From NCBI GenBank assembly GCA_943912255.1, contig CALTTP010000002.1:180433-244432 (forward strand): a stretch of DNA of 64,000 nt, read 5' to 3'. Source of the DNA: an uncultured Peptoniphilaceae bacterium (lineage in GTDB: Bacteria; Bacillota; Clostridia; Tissierellales; Peptoniphilaceae). A program made the translations under genes and the position numbers. Shown here piece after piece: positions 55,205 through 63,163 of the stretch (positions are counted from its first letter, which is position 1; each line of letters opens with the position of its first letter). The notes beneath the pieces are model-generated. The model did not search any database. It was given only the letters and a program-made list of their open reading frames with translations, and was not told the DNA's origin.

Positions 55205-55903
55205 TTATATCAAATCAAGGAAGTATTTAACATTTTTTATTATTATTTTTCTTTTATTAATTTCAATTAAATCTTCTTCTCTAAGCCTGATTAACTCTTG
55301 ATTTAAAGAGCTTCTGCTCACATGGAGCATCCCTGCTAAAACCTCTTGTGAATAGGGAATTCTTATATTATTACGGGATTCATTTACATTTAACATCCAA
55401 TAGGCCAATCTTTCTTCAACCCTTCTATATTCCACTGCCCTAAGCATAATTTGACTGTAGCATGCAAATTCCGATACAAACATAAGAACATTTTTCATAA
55501 AGACAGGGTCTGATTCTACAATTGGTTTGAGCTCATCTATAGGTATTTTTATTATGGTGGAGCTCTTAACAGAATATGTATCCATTGTATGCTTGCCCAT
55601 GCCTCCGTATATTAAATAAAAAGGAAATGCGTCAATGGCAAATGGGTAATCTGTTCCCATATCTTTTTCATGATAAAAATACGATGAACTCATTTCCTTT
55701 CCACCATTGGTGTATTCAGAAGATTTCAACAATCCTTTTTCTATTATACAAAAGTATTTTAGACTATCTCCCTTTCTAAAAACCACTTCATTAGGTTCAT
55801 AACTCTTTCTTTGAGAGTTGGTCCTAAGAAGCCTAGCAATAGACTCTGTGGATATTCCCTTGAAAATAGGCCTTTTTAATATATCCTCATTCCATATTGT
55901 CAT
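55205..55903 (-). CDS. Crp/Fnr-family transcription regulator
   Basis: This 232-residue regulator has a cyclic-nucleotide-binding-like N-terminal domain (about 10-130: FRKGDSLKYFCIIEKGLLK) and a winged helix-turn-helix (about 165-232: SQEVLAGMLHVSRSSLNQELIRL). No Fnr-type cysteine cluster is seen. The recognition helix R-S-S-L-N-Q-E-L is nearly the same as in the regulator at 63164-63832 at the other end of the sarcosine reductase cluster. It sits downstream of the transporter and its terminator, so it has its own promoter. Ligand and targets are unknown. Confidence 0.85.
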   Translation of the reverse strand: MTIWNEDILKRPIFKGISTESIARLLRTNSQRKSYEPNEVVFRKGDSLKYFCIIEKGLLKSSEYTNGGKEMSSSYFYHEKDMGTDYPFAIDAFPFYLIYGGMGKHTMDTYSVKSSTIIKIPIDELKPIVESDPVFMKNVLMFVSEFACYSQIMLRAVEYRRVEERLAYWMLNVNESRNNIRIPYSQEVLAGMLHVSRSSLNQELIRLREEDLIEINKRKIIIKNVKYFLDLI

Positions 55904-56064
55904 TTTGCACCTAACCTCTTTGAATACATTGAATTTAAGGAATTAATATAGATAAATTGAAAATTCCAAAGATTTAACTAGAATTAAAATCTCTTTATAT
56001 ATATTTTACATCATAGGCGGATTTCTCTCAAGGAAATAACAGTTGGTACAAAGATTTTCAAGAC

Positions 56065-56090
56065 AAAAAGCCTGCAGCTTAACTGCAGGC
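56065..56090 (-). terminator. terminator after the NSS transporter
   Basis: On the minus strand GCCTGCAG-TTAAG-CTGCAGGC is followed by TTTTTG. It ends the grdX-grdG-grdF-transporter unit. Confidence 0.9.
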
Positions 56091-56097
56091 CTATTGA

Positions 56098-57438
56098 CTA
56101 TATCAAACCTGTTATGAATATAATAATTAACACTACCGGTAATACGTATGCTATATATTTCATCCCCATTGGCACTTTAAATACAGTAGCACCCACATCA
56201 ATATCCTTTTTAAATCCTTCAAACTTCCAAAATATTAAGGTGTATAGGATTAACACAATTGCCCCTAATGGCATTAAAATATTTCCTGATAGAAAATCTG
56301 CAAAATCAAATAGATTTCTACCACCTATTGTCACAGCTTCTAAAACATTGTGACCAAATATTGTAAATAATCCAACGGCAAAAATCGTAATCAAAGCGTA
56401 TATTACTCCCTTTGCTCTTGAAAGATTAAATATTTCACTAAAGGATGAACTTACAGGCTCTAAATATCCAAGGGCAGATGATAAAGCTGCAAAGAACATC
56501 AATAGGAAGAATAACACACCAAATAAGGATCCGAAAGGCATATTCATAAACACATTACTCATGGTTATGAAAAGTAAGTTTGAACCAGAGTCAGGTTGTA
56601 ATCCTAGGGCAAAAACAGCTGGAAATATTGCAAGTCCAGCAATTAAAGCTGCCAATATATCAAATCCTATTACCATAAGTCCATCAGCTGGTATATTAGA
56701 GTCTTTTTTCAGATATGATCCATATACAAAAGCTCCACCACTAGCTATACCAACGGAGAAGAAACATTGCCCTAATGCGGCTAAAAACGTTTGTCCACTC
56801 ACTTCGGAAAAGTCAACTTTTAAATACCATTTAACCCCTTCCATAGCTCCTGGCAATGTTAAAGATCTGATTACTACAAGAATTAACATTATGAATAGGG
56901 CTGGGATCATCACGGAGCAAGCTTTTTCAAGACCAGAACTTAAATCCTTAGCAGATATTACCCCTATAATTATTACACAAATCAATGTGAATACTATTAA
57001 AGTTACAGGGTCCTTCATTAGGTCATTAAATCTATCTGCATATTGAGCCCCTTGCAACCCTTTCATTTCACCTGTTATCATTTTAACTAAGTATGCTAAA
57101 ATCCAACCCATTATCTGGATATAATATGTCAATATGAAAAATGCACTTAATACCCCTAGCCATCCAAAACCTACCCATGGACTACCTTTTTTAGTAAGCT
57201 TTCTCATTCCAACTATTGGACTGGCTTGTGCTTTTCTACCAAGGGTAACTTCCATATAGAATAATGGTATACCTATCAATACACAGATTAACAAGTATAT
57301 TAATACAAAAGCACCTCCACCATTGGTTCCAACTAGATAAGGAAATCTCCATATATTTCCAAGCCCTATGGAAAATCCTGCAGCAGCCATAATATAACCG
57401 AATCTACTATTCCAACTACTTCTATTTTCGTTACTCAT
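56098..57438 (-). CDS. neurotransmitter:sodium symporter (NSS) family transporter
   Basis: The 446-residue protein has about 11 membrane segments. The first, GYIMAAAGFSIGLGNIWRFPYLVGTNGGGAF, carries the unwound TM1 and the Na+ sites typical of the family; LeuT-type members import amino acids with Na+. Bacterial members move Leu, Ala, Tyr or Trp, and animal members include glycine and betaine carriers. The gene is read after grdF, so the likely cargo is sarcosine, a related N-methylated compound or N-methylhydantoin. That is an inference from place only. Confidence 0.85.
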   Translation of the reverse strand: MSNENRSSWNSRFGYIMAAAGFSIGLGNIWRFPYLVGTNGGGAFVLIYLLICVLIGIPLFYMEVTLGRKAQASPIVGMRKLTKKGSPWVGFGWLGVLSAFFILTYYIQIMGWILAYLVKMITGEMKGLQGAQYADRFNDLMKDPVTLIVFTLICVIIIGVISAKDLSSGLEKACSVMIPALFIMLILVVIRSLTLPGAMEGVKWYLKVDFSEVSGQTFLAALGQCFFSVGIASGGAFVYGSYLKKDSNIPADGLMVIGFDILAALIAGLAIFPAVFALGLQPDSGSNLLFITMSNVFMNMPFGSLFGVLFFLLMFFAALSSALGYLEPVSSSFSEIFNLSRAKGVIYALITIFAVGLFTIFGHNVLEAVTIGGRNLFDFADFLSGNILMPLGAIVLILYTLIFWKFEGFKKDIDVGATVFKVPMGMKYIAYVLPVVLIIIFITGLI

Positions 57439-57511
57439 AATACCCCTCCATAGATAAAATATTCTTTTTTAAGTTTAAAACCGATACTTAACCCAAGAAT
57501 AAGATTAAGCC

Positions 57512-57533
57512 TGGCAGAGCTTATGCCCTGCCA
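57512..57533 (-). other. intergenic hairpin between grdF and the transporter
   Basis: TGGCAG pairs with CTGCCA around a ten-base loop, four bases after the grdF stop. There is no T-run, so it is not a normal terminator. It may set the relative amounts of the two parts of the message by blocking 3' decay. Confidence 0.45.
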
Positions 57534-57537
57534 AGTT

Positions 57538-58827
57538 CTATTTAAAAATCTTACTTTCTTCTATATCAGTTCCTAGAGAATTAACGGCAGTCCTAACCAT
57601 ATTTTCTCTAAAATTATCCTCTTTTGTTCCCAGTTCTGGATTTCCAACAGGATAAGGAATTGCCACAGTAGGAACTATTCTATTAGCTCCAACGGATTGG
57701 GAAATAGTTGTTATTGTAGCCATGTGTACTATAGGGATACCATATCTTTCAATTTCTTTAACTATTGTTGCACCGCAACGTGTACAGGTACCTCAAGTTG
57801 ATGTCAAAATAACACCGTCAACACCAGCATCCTTTAATTCTTTACCTATTTCCTTACCAAATCTAATAGAGTTTGCTACAGCTGTTCCAGTTCCTGTGGT
57901 AGTATAAAAATACTTATATACCTTTCCAATCTCTCCATCTTTTTCCATTTTTTTCAACATGTCCAAAGGTGCAACCCTATCTGGCTTCTCATTTGCATAA
58001 ACAGGGTCATATCCACCGTGAATTGTACAGTATTCACCTTCAAGATTGTCTAATGCTTCCACATCATACTTGCCCCATTTTTGAGCTGATGCAGATTGAA
58101 TCCTATCTGGGTTACCATTTGGAACAATACCTCCTGTTGTAACAAGGGCAATTGTTGCTTTTGTTAAATCTTTAATGGCTTCCGCTGGATCAACAGAATC
58201 GAATACAGGCATTGGTAATTCTGTTTCAAATTCTTCACCTTTGATTCTCTTCATAAGCATTTCAATAGCCCTTTGAGAACCAATTTTATCCACCAAAATA
58301 GTTCTTCTTTGACCTTGTGGGAAATAATCATCTGCTCTTGGGTCTAACTCTTCGTCTTTTGCCAGTTTATTAACCAACTTGACCATTGCTGGCATTGCTT
58401 TTCTCATAGCAGCGGCTGAATTACCAGTAGGCACTGTAAATGCAAATTTCTTAGCCTCATCAACCCCAGGATTTTCTTCGTACATACCAGTAACACAAGA
58501 AACACCTTTGTCGTTAAAAAATTTACATACTTCTGCACAGGCAACACCATATCTACCTGCATTAAAAGCAGGTCCTGCCACTACTATTTCAGGTTTTACT
58601 TCTTCATAGATCTTTCCAAGAAAATCTAAAGCTTCTTCCCTATTTTCATTGAAGTAGTTGTCCCCACAAATAATAGTTCCTATCAACTCAATTCCTTGGG
58701 CCGCCTTACCAAAAGCTTGGGAAGGTCCTACTCCTCCTTCTCTATACTCAGGAGGTATGTGAGCCATTTCTTCTCCACCTATTTGACCAAAGAACTGGTT
58801 TAAATAATATAAAACTCTCTTACTCAT
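57538..58827 (-). CDS. grdF: sarcosine/glycine/betaine reductase component B catalytic subunit (selenoprotein)
   Basis: This subunit binds the N-methylated amino acid with the pyruvoyl subunit and passes the carboxymethyl group to selenoprotein A. The frame runs 344 codons to an in-frame UGA at 57793-57795, then 84 more codons to TAG, giving 429 residues with Sec345. The Sec site reads T-S-T-U-G-T-C-T-R-C-G-A, the known GrdB-type motif, and a SECIS-like hairpin follows. Treating it as two short genes would be wrong. GrdB (glycine), GrdF (sarcosine) and GrdH (betaine) are alike; I choose GrdF because an N-carbamoylsarcosine amidase and a hydantoinase are next door. It lies nine bases after grdG. 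Confidence 0.85.
57767..57779 (-). promoter_or_regulatory. bacterial SECIS element of grdF
   Basis: Starting 13 bases after the UGA the minus strand has GTTGC-GGT-GCAAC. A five-base-pair stem with a loop beginning with G lies at the right distance for SelB to bind. It is part of the coding sequence. Confidence 0.65.
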
Positions 58828-58836
58828 AATAACCTC

Positions 58837-60135
58837 CTAATACAGTTTACAAGTGGCATTATGATAACCTATCTCTGAAGTTGCTCCGATAACTGCATTA
58901 AGTTCGCATTTCATCTTTCCAGTTTCAGCATCATATGCCCCAGCCCATCCACCAGCAAGATTTGCTATGGCCTCAGGATTTCCAAGTACTTCATCAGCTT
59001 TTTCAAGTTCCACAATATGACTTACATTTCCAGTTGAAATTACAGCAGTTGCTTCCTTTGCAGTATCGGTTAAAGGTTGACTTGTACCATCCCAACCAGA
59101 ACATTCATCAGTGATTAGAACCGTTTTAATCTCTTGTTTCTCAAGCCTTGAACAAATCATTACCAAGTCTGAGTCTGGATTACCATATCCTTCTTCAGAT
59201 ATAATAACCCCTTGAGCTCCAACCATTTTACATAATTTTGCAGTATAATCACAGGAAACAAACTTACCGTTTAAAGTAGTCATCTCCGGTGTAAGTACCA
59301 CTCCTAAAAAGTTGATTTCTTTACCATGTTTATTGTAAAGTTCACGGATTACGTTGTTGTTTTGATGTTGGTAAGTAGTAATCTTATCACATGCAGCTAC
59401 ACAGTTACCGCTTATTACAGCATTGTCAAGTTCTTCATTTGGATGAAGGAAGGTTGGTAAGATATGAGCAGAATCTGTCCCATAAATATAACCAGCATGA
59501 AGTAACCCTTGAGAAATCAACATTTCCACATATACTACCTTAGGTAGATCAGGATATTTTTCATTTTCTTCAGAATGGTCCCCCATCTCATAAGTACTGA
59601 CTTCCTTGAATTCTTCAATATCCTTTGCTGCCTTTCCAACAAATTCAGAAGCCTTGAGACCTACTATCCTACAAGTCTCTTCGTGTTCATGGGGATTTAG
59701 ACCCTCTACAGGAGTTATATCTACAACAATATTGAAAGTCTTAGAAAATGGAGTCCACTTTGCCCCCTCCCCCCACATATCTATAACTCCCTCTTGGAAA
59801 CCTACAATGTCACCAATGGTTACTATAGCAGTTTGATCCAATACATTTACCTTTCCATGTCCACAAGGTCCTACATCAGTAGTAACCCCTGGAAATCCTG
59901 GAGTTCCCTCTACGGTAAACCTAGGTTCGATAACATCCTTTACAGGAATTATCCTCTTCTTCTCTCCCGGCCTTGCCAAGTCGATTTTTATATCCTTGAC
60001 ACCAGAAATTTTCTTCATCTCTTCAATAAAGGATTCTTTATGGATGTACAAAACCTTTTCCTCAACCTTGGTTTCATCCCCAAATTGAACATCCCTTATC
60101 TCCACTTTGCGCAGTTGTAATTTCAATTCATTCAC
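58837..60135 (-). CDS. grdG: sarcosine/glycine/betaine reductase component B precursor (pyruvoyl subunits)
   Basis: This 432-residue precursor is cut into two subunits, and the new N terminus of the smaller one becomes a pyruvoyl group that forms a Schiff base with the substrate amine. The cleavage point is most likely N244-C245 in AVISGNCVAACDKITT, which matches the Cys242 site of the known C. sticklandii GrdE. Other conserved parts are DVGPCGHGKVNVLDQTAIVTIGD and the C-terminal YHNATCKLY. It is followed by the selenoprotein subunit and overlaps grdX by eight bases. I name it grdG (sarcosine form) on context; grdE or grdI would be the alternatives. Confidence 0.85.
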   Translation of the reverse strand: MNELKLQLRKVEIRDVQFGDETKVEEKVLYIHKESFIEEMKKISGVKDIKIDLARPGEKKRIIPVKDVIEPRFTVEGTPGFPGVTTDVGPCGHGKVNVLDQTAIVTIGDIVGFQEGVIDMWGEGAKWTPFSKTFNIVVDITPVEGLNPHEHEETCRIVGLKASEFVGKAAKDIEEFKEVSTYEMGDHSEENEKYPDLPKVVYVEMLISQGLLHAGYIYGTDSAHILPTFLHPNEELDNAVISGNCVAACDKITTYQHQNNNVIRELYNKHGKEINFLGVVLTPEMTTLNGKFVSCDYTAKLCKMVGAQGVIISEEGYGNPDSDLVMICSRLEKQEIKTVLITDECSGWDGTSQPLTDTAKEATAVISTGNVSHIVELEKADEVLGNPEAIANLAGGWAGAYDAETGKMKCELNAVIGATSEIGYHNATCKLY

Positions 60136-60511
60136 CCTTTCCTATAAAACTAAACCTAGAAGCTTCCTCTAAACAGGATTTATATAACTCAAAATCCAAC
60201 AATTCATAATCTTCAGAATGTCTAAAATCTGGAGTTCTATGCCCTAAAGTAAAATCGTATTTCAATATACTATTTTCAATTAGAACCACAGAGTCCTCAC
60301 TAACCTTGTCCATTTTTGAAGTTATCAATATGGATTTAACCGGAGAATAGAACATTTTTATACTTGCATTTAAAGGATAGGATATCAGTCCATGTCCCAA
60401 GTATATAAGGTCCCTAACCCTCACCAACACATCTCTGTAACTTCCAGAAACCCGTATGGTATTAAGGCCATCGTCAATTCTTTTATTGTTAGTAACCGTA
60501 ATAATATCCAT
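60128..60511 (-). CDS. grdX: GrdX-family protein
   Basis: This small 127-residue protein is of the kind found at the head of glycine and sarcosine reductase operons. Its role is not known. The start MDIITVTNN is typical, and GYDVL-like parts are replaced by DVLVRVRDLIYLGHGLISYPL. It has no membrane segment and no cysteine cluster. A promoter-like region with a palindrome lies upstream, and AGGTGGG precedes the ATG. It overlaps grdG by eight bases, so it should be made with the reductase. Confidence 0.75.
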   Translation of the reverse strand: MDIITVTNNKRIDDGLNTIRVSGSYRDVLVRVRDLIYLGHGLISYPLNASIKMFYSPVKSILITSKMDKVSEDSVVLIENSILKYDFTLGHRTPDFRHSEDYELLDFELYKSCLEEASRFSFIGKGE

Positions 60512-60547
60512 TTTTCTCCCACCTCATATTAGGTAAATCTTTTATTT

Positions 60548-60560
60548 GGTATTTAATACC
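60548..60560. repeat. 13-base palindrome in the grdX leader
   Basis: GGTATT-T-AATACC is a perfect inverted repeat, about 37 bases upstream of the grdX start. It could be an operator or a weak RNA hairpin in the 5' leader. No T-run follows. Confidence 0.4.
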
Positions 60561-60623
60561 TTAACTAGAGTTTAACACTATAAAGAGATATTAAAAGTTA
60601 GTAGGACAACATTTTCATAAGTT

Positions 60624-60652
60624 ATTGTGTTATCCTGTTAACATCTTGTCAA
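60624..60652 (-). promoter_or_regulatory. promoter and Crp-type palindrome of the grdX operon
   Basis: The minus strand has TTGACA (60647-60652), a 17-base spacer and CACAAT (60624-60629). Inside the spacer TGTTA-N6-TAACA (60628-60643) is a perfect palindrome with the layout of a Crp-family site. Its place between -35 and -10 would suit a repressor. A second inverted repeat pairs 60603-60611 with 60628-60636. Confidence 0.5.
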
Positions 60653-60741
60653 TATATTTTTATTTATTCGGTTTTATTAATTTTTCTATGTACCGATGGA
60701 CTTTGAATTGTATATTTACAAAAAAGATACAAAAGTCTCCG

Positions 60742-60771
60742 TAAAAAAAGAGAGCCTAAACAGCTCTCCTT
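60742..60771 (-). terminator. terminator after the hydantoinase gene
   Basis: GGAGAGC-TGTTTA-GGCTCTC is followed by seven T on the minus strand. It separates the hydantoinase unit from the grdX operon, so these are two transcripts. Confidence 0.9.
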
Positions 60772-60782
60772 CTTTATATTCT

Positions 60783-62183
60783 TTAATCACGAGGTATATA
60801 TCTCTCATAGGGAAGAGCATAAGGTTTTTGTTTTATATACTTTCCCTTTCCCTTCTCGCCTACAAATTTACCATTTTCAGCTACCAATTTACCCCTTAAA
60901 AAGACTTTTTCACAAATTCCAGATCTTTCAAATCCTTCGTATGTTTCATAGTCACTTCCCTCGTAATTGTCTTTAAATGTAATCTTTCCACTCACTTTTG
61001 GGTTGTAGATAACAATATCAGCGTCTGACCCAGGAAGTAATGTCCCTTTTTGAGGATAGAATCCACAAACTTTCGCAGGATTTGTAGAAGTCAATTCCAC
61101 AAATTTTTGCTTTGTGATCCTATTCTTCATAACACCTTGAGTCCAAAGCATATATAATCTATTTTGCATACCGGGACATCCATTTGGAATCTTAGTAAAA
61201 TCATCCTTGCCTCTTTTTTTAGCCTCAAATCCACCAATGACTGCAGCATTGTCTGATCCTACAGCCTTTAAATATCCCTTATCAACTCCATCCCATAGAG
61301 CTTTTAAATGCTCTTTAGGTCTTAAGGCAGGAGCACATACATATTTTCCACCTTCAAAATTATCCTTTAGAAAGTTAGAGTCATCTAAGGTCAGATAATG
61401 TGTACACGTTTCTCCATATACACTATAACCCTCTTCTTGGGCTTCTTTAATAAAATTCATAGCATTTTTTGTTGAAACATGGACTATATATAGTGGACAA
61501 TCACTGATTTTAGCCATTTGAATACCTCTAAAAGTAGCCTCATCTTCCACAATTGGTGGCCTAGAGAAGGAATGTCCTATAGGTTCAGTTATTCCTTTCT
61601 CTTTACACTCCTCAGCCAAGACTTCAATAAAGTCTCCATTTTCATAGTGTAACATTACAGTTAAACCATATTTCCTTGCCTCTCTCATGCCTTTAATTAT
61701 AAGTTGATCGTTGGCATAAAAAGGCGTACCCTTATAGGCCATAAAGAATTTAAGATTTGCGACTCCATTTTCAGCTAATTGTGAAATGCTTTTCATTAAC
61801 AATTCTTCATCATTGTCCATGACCATTACATGATATGAATAGTCGCAGGATGCCTTTCCAACTGCATTTTTTCTGTCATGTTCTTTAAGTGATTCCAAAA
61901 GAGTCATTTCCTTAAATTGTGGTGCAAAATCTACAATAGTTGTAGTCCCTCCTACAAGAGCAGCGTGGGAAGTCTCGAAGGAATAGGATTCGAATGGCCC
62001 CATGTGCACATGCTCATCTACACCACCAGGAAAAATATACTTACCAGATGCATCAATTACTTCACTATCATTCTTTGGAAGGTCAATGCCTATTTCTTTA
62101 ATCTTCTCTCCTTCAACTAAAATATCCGCTATAAATTCCGAAGTAGCAGTTACAATAGTTCCATTTTTGATTAACAAACTCAT
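60783..62183 (-). CDS. hydantoinase/dihydropyrimidinase family, probable N-methylhydantoinase
   Basis: The 466-residue enzyme is a zinc hydrolase of the cyclic amidohydrolase family that opens hydantoin-type rings. The metal ligands are H58 and H60 in VDEHVHMG, the carboxylated Lys K151 in FMAYKG, H179 in VMLHYENG, H235 in YIVHVST and D311 in AVGSDNAAV. After the Asp the family usually has His-Cys (GSDHC or GTDHC); here it is Asn-Ala, so the substrate pocket differs. It lies 24 bases after the carbamoylsarcosine amidase-like gene. The likely reaction is N-methylhydantoin to N-carbamoylsarcosine, by context. A general dihydropyrimidinase role is the alternative. Confidence 0.85.
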   Translation of the reverse strand: MSLLIKNGTIVTATSEFIADILVEGEKIKEIGIDLPKNDSEVIDASGKYIFPGGVDEHVHMGPFESYSFETSHAALVGGTTTIVDFAPQFKEMTLLESLKEHDRKNAVGKASCDYSYHVMVMDNDEELLMKSISQLAENGVANLKFFMAYKGTPFYANDQLIIKGMREARKYGLTVMLHYENGDFIEVLAEECKEKGITEPIGHSFSRPPIVEDEATFRGIQMAKISDCPLYIVHVSTKNAMNFIKEAQEEGYSVYGETCTHYLTLDDSNFLKDNFEGGKYVCAPALRPKEHLKALWDGVDKGYLKAVGSDNAAVIGGFEAKKRGKDDFTKIPNGCPGMQNRLYMLWTQGVMKNRITKQKFVELTSTNPAKVCGFYPQKGTLLPGSDADIVIYNPKVSGKITFKDNYEGSDYETYEGFERSGICEKVFLRGKLVAENGKFVGEKGKGKYIKQKPYALPYERYIPRD

Positions 62184-62207
62184 TAGAACCTCCTACTATG
62201 ATAGTAA

Positions 62208-62951
62208 TTACTTGTCCATTTTTCTTTCGTGTTTAGTATAAACTGAATTATCAATTCCCTCTAAGTACTTCACAACTTCATCTACAGGTAGTACATCAGC
62301 AAACTTTGCCTCCATGTCAAACATATTCCATTCAATAACTCCAGGAACTCTGTCACCTACAGTACCCTCAGGAATCAAAGTTTTAAAACCATATCCAGTA
62401 GAGTCCATAACCGTATGTCTAACACATGCACAGGAAGTAGCTCCCATTACAATAACAGTATCCACACCTAGAAAACTTAGGGTTTGCGCTAAGTGCGTAC
62501 CAAAGAAATTAGATGCATATTTTTTGTGAATTACAGGTTCTTCAGGTCTTGGCTTTAATTTAGGGTCAATCTCCATCCATTCGCTGTCAATGTCCAAAGC
62601 ACTCATAGGAATCTTTTCATCCCATCGAGGTAGATCCCATTGCTTCTCTCCAACATAACCAGTAGTAGTGTGAAATATTGGAACGCCAGCTTTTCTACCA
62701 GCTTCCAGCACTTTAAGTGCATTGGCACATACTTCTTCAGATTTATCACAAGTAAATGGATGTCCTTCACTCATCCAAGCCTTAGCCATATCTACAGTGG
62801 TAATTGCAGGAGCTATACCTTGGCCCATTTCCCTCATGAAGCCTCTTTCCTTATAAATCTTTCTTGCTTCAGCAAAAGCTTCCTTCAAATATTCTTCATC
62901 AAAACCATAACTGTCAACAAATTTAAAATCAGGGTTCATCTTTTCAGACAT
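62208..62951 (-). CDS. N-carbamoylsarcosine amidase-like isochorismatase-family hydrolase
   Basis: The 247-residue protein has the cysteine hydrolase fold of isochorismatase-like enzymes with the triad D54 (TTVDMAKA), K143 (VIHKKYASNFFGT) and C176 (ATSCACVRHT). The Arthrobacter N-carbamoylsarcosine amidase uses D51, K144 and C177, and the segment GDRVPGVIEWNMFD resembles that enzyme. The reaction would give sarcosine, CO2 and ammonia. I place the start at the ATG at 62951 after AAGGAG; the longer frame has 20 extra residues without a site. It leads the transcript that includes the hydantoinase. Other N-carbamoyl amino acid amidases remain possible. Confidence 0.8.
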   Translation of the reverse strand: MSEKMNPDFKFVDSYGFDEEYLKEAFAEARKIYKERGFMREMGQGIAPAITTVDMAKAWMSEGHPFTCDKSEEVCANALKVLEAGRKAGVPIFHTTTGYVGEKQWDLPRWDEKIPMSALDIDSEWMEIDPKLKPRPEEPVIHKKYASNFFGTHLAQTLSFLGVDTVIVMGATSCACVRHTVMDSTGYGFKTLIPEGTVGDRVPGVIEWNMFDMEAKFADVLPVDEVVKYLEGIDNSVYTKHERKMDK

Positions 62952-63031
62952 AATTCTCTCTCCTTGTAATATCGTTTTCATAGTTTTAGTAAAATCTTCA
63001 TTTGAGCTCATAACAAAGACATTATCTACCT

Positions 63032-63084
63032 AAAGAAGAACATTCCCCATATGGAATCGTTTACTAGCTTATGTGTTCTTCTTT
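63032..63084 (-). promoter_or_regulatory. 5'-terminal stem-loop of the amidase-hydantoinase message
   Basis: An eleven-base perfect stem (AAAGAAGAACA with TGTTCTTCTTT, 63032-63042 and 63074-63084) would form about three bases after the predicted transcript start. An inner hairpin ATTCC-ATATGG-GGAAT can form in its loop. It may protect the 5' end from decay or respond to a signal. No T-run is present. Confidence 0.5.
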
Positions 63085-63092
63085 ACATATCC

Positions 63093-63135
63093 ATATTAAC
63101 AATATAAAATTAGGTCCACAAGTTCGAGCGCGAAC
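63093..63135 (-). promoter_or_regulatory. promoter with Crp-type operator at -41.5
   Basis: The minus strand has TTGTGG (63116-63121), a 17-base spacer and TAATAT (63093-63098). Directly upstream is the palindrome GTTCG-N4-CGAAC (63122-63135). Its centre lies at about -41.5, the position of a class II activator site. The next regulator gene upstream is a Crp/Fnr protein. Confidence 0.6.
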
Positions 63136-63163
63136 ATCGTACAAAAATTATGTCATCTTTTTA

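Noticed and set aside
57538..57723. A separate 61-residue gene downstream of the grdF piece
   Set aside because: It is the continuation of the selenoprotein after the UGA; the same frame connects both without any stop other than UGA.
58837..60135. Naming the component B genes grdE and grdB (glycine reductase)
   Set aside because: Glycine, sarcosine and betaine forms look alike; the neighbouring carbamoylsarcosine amidase and hydantoinase favour the sarcosine form. Not settled without phylogeny.
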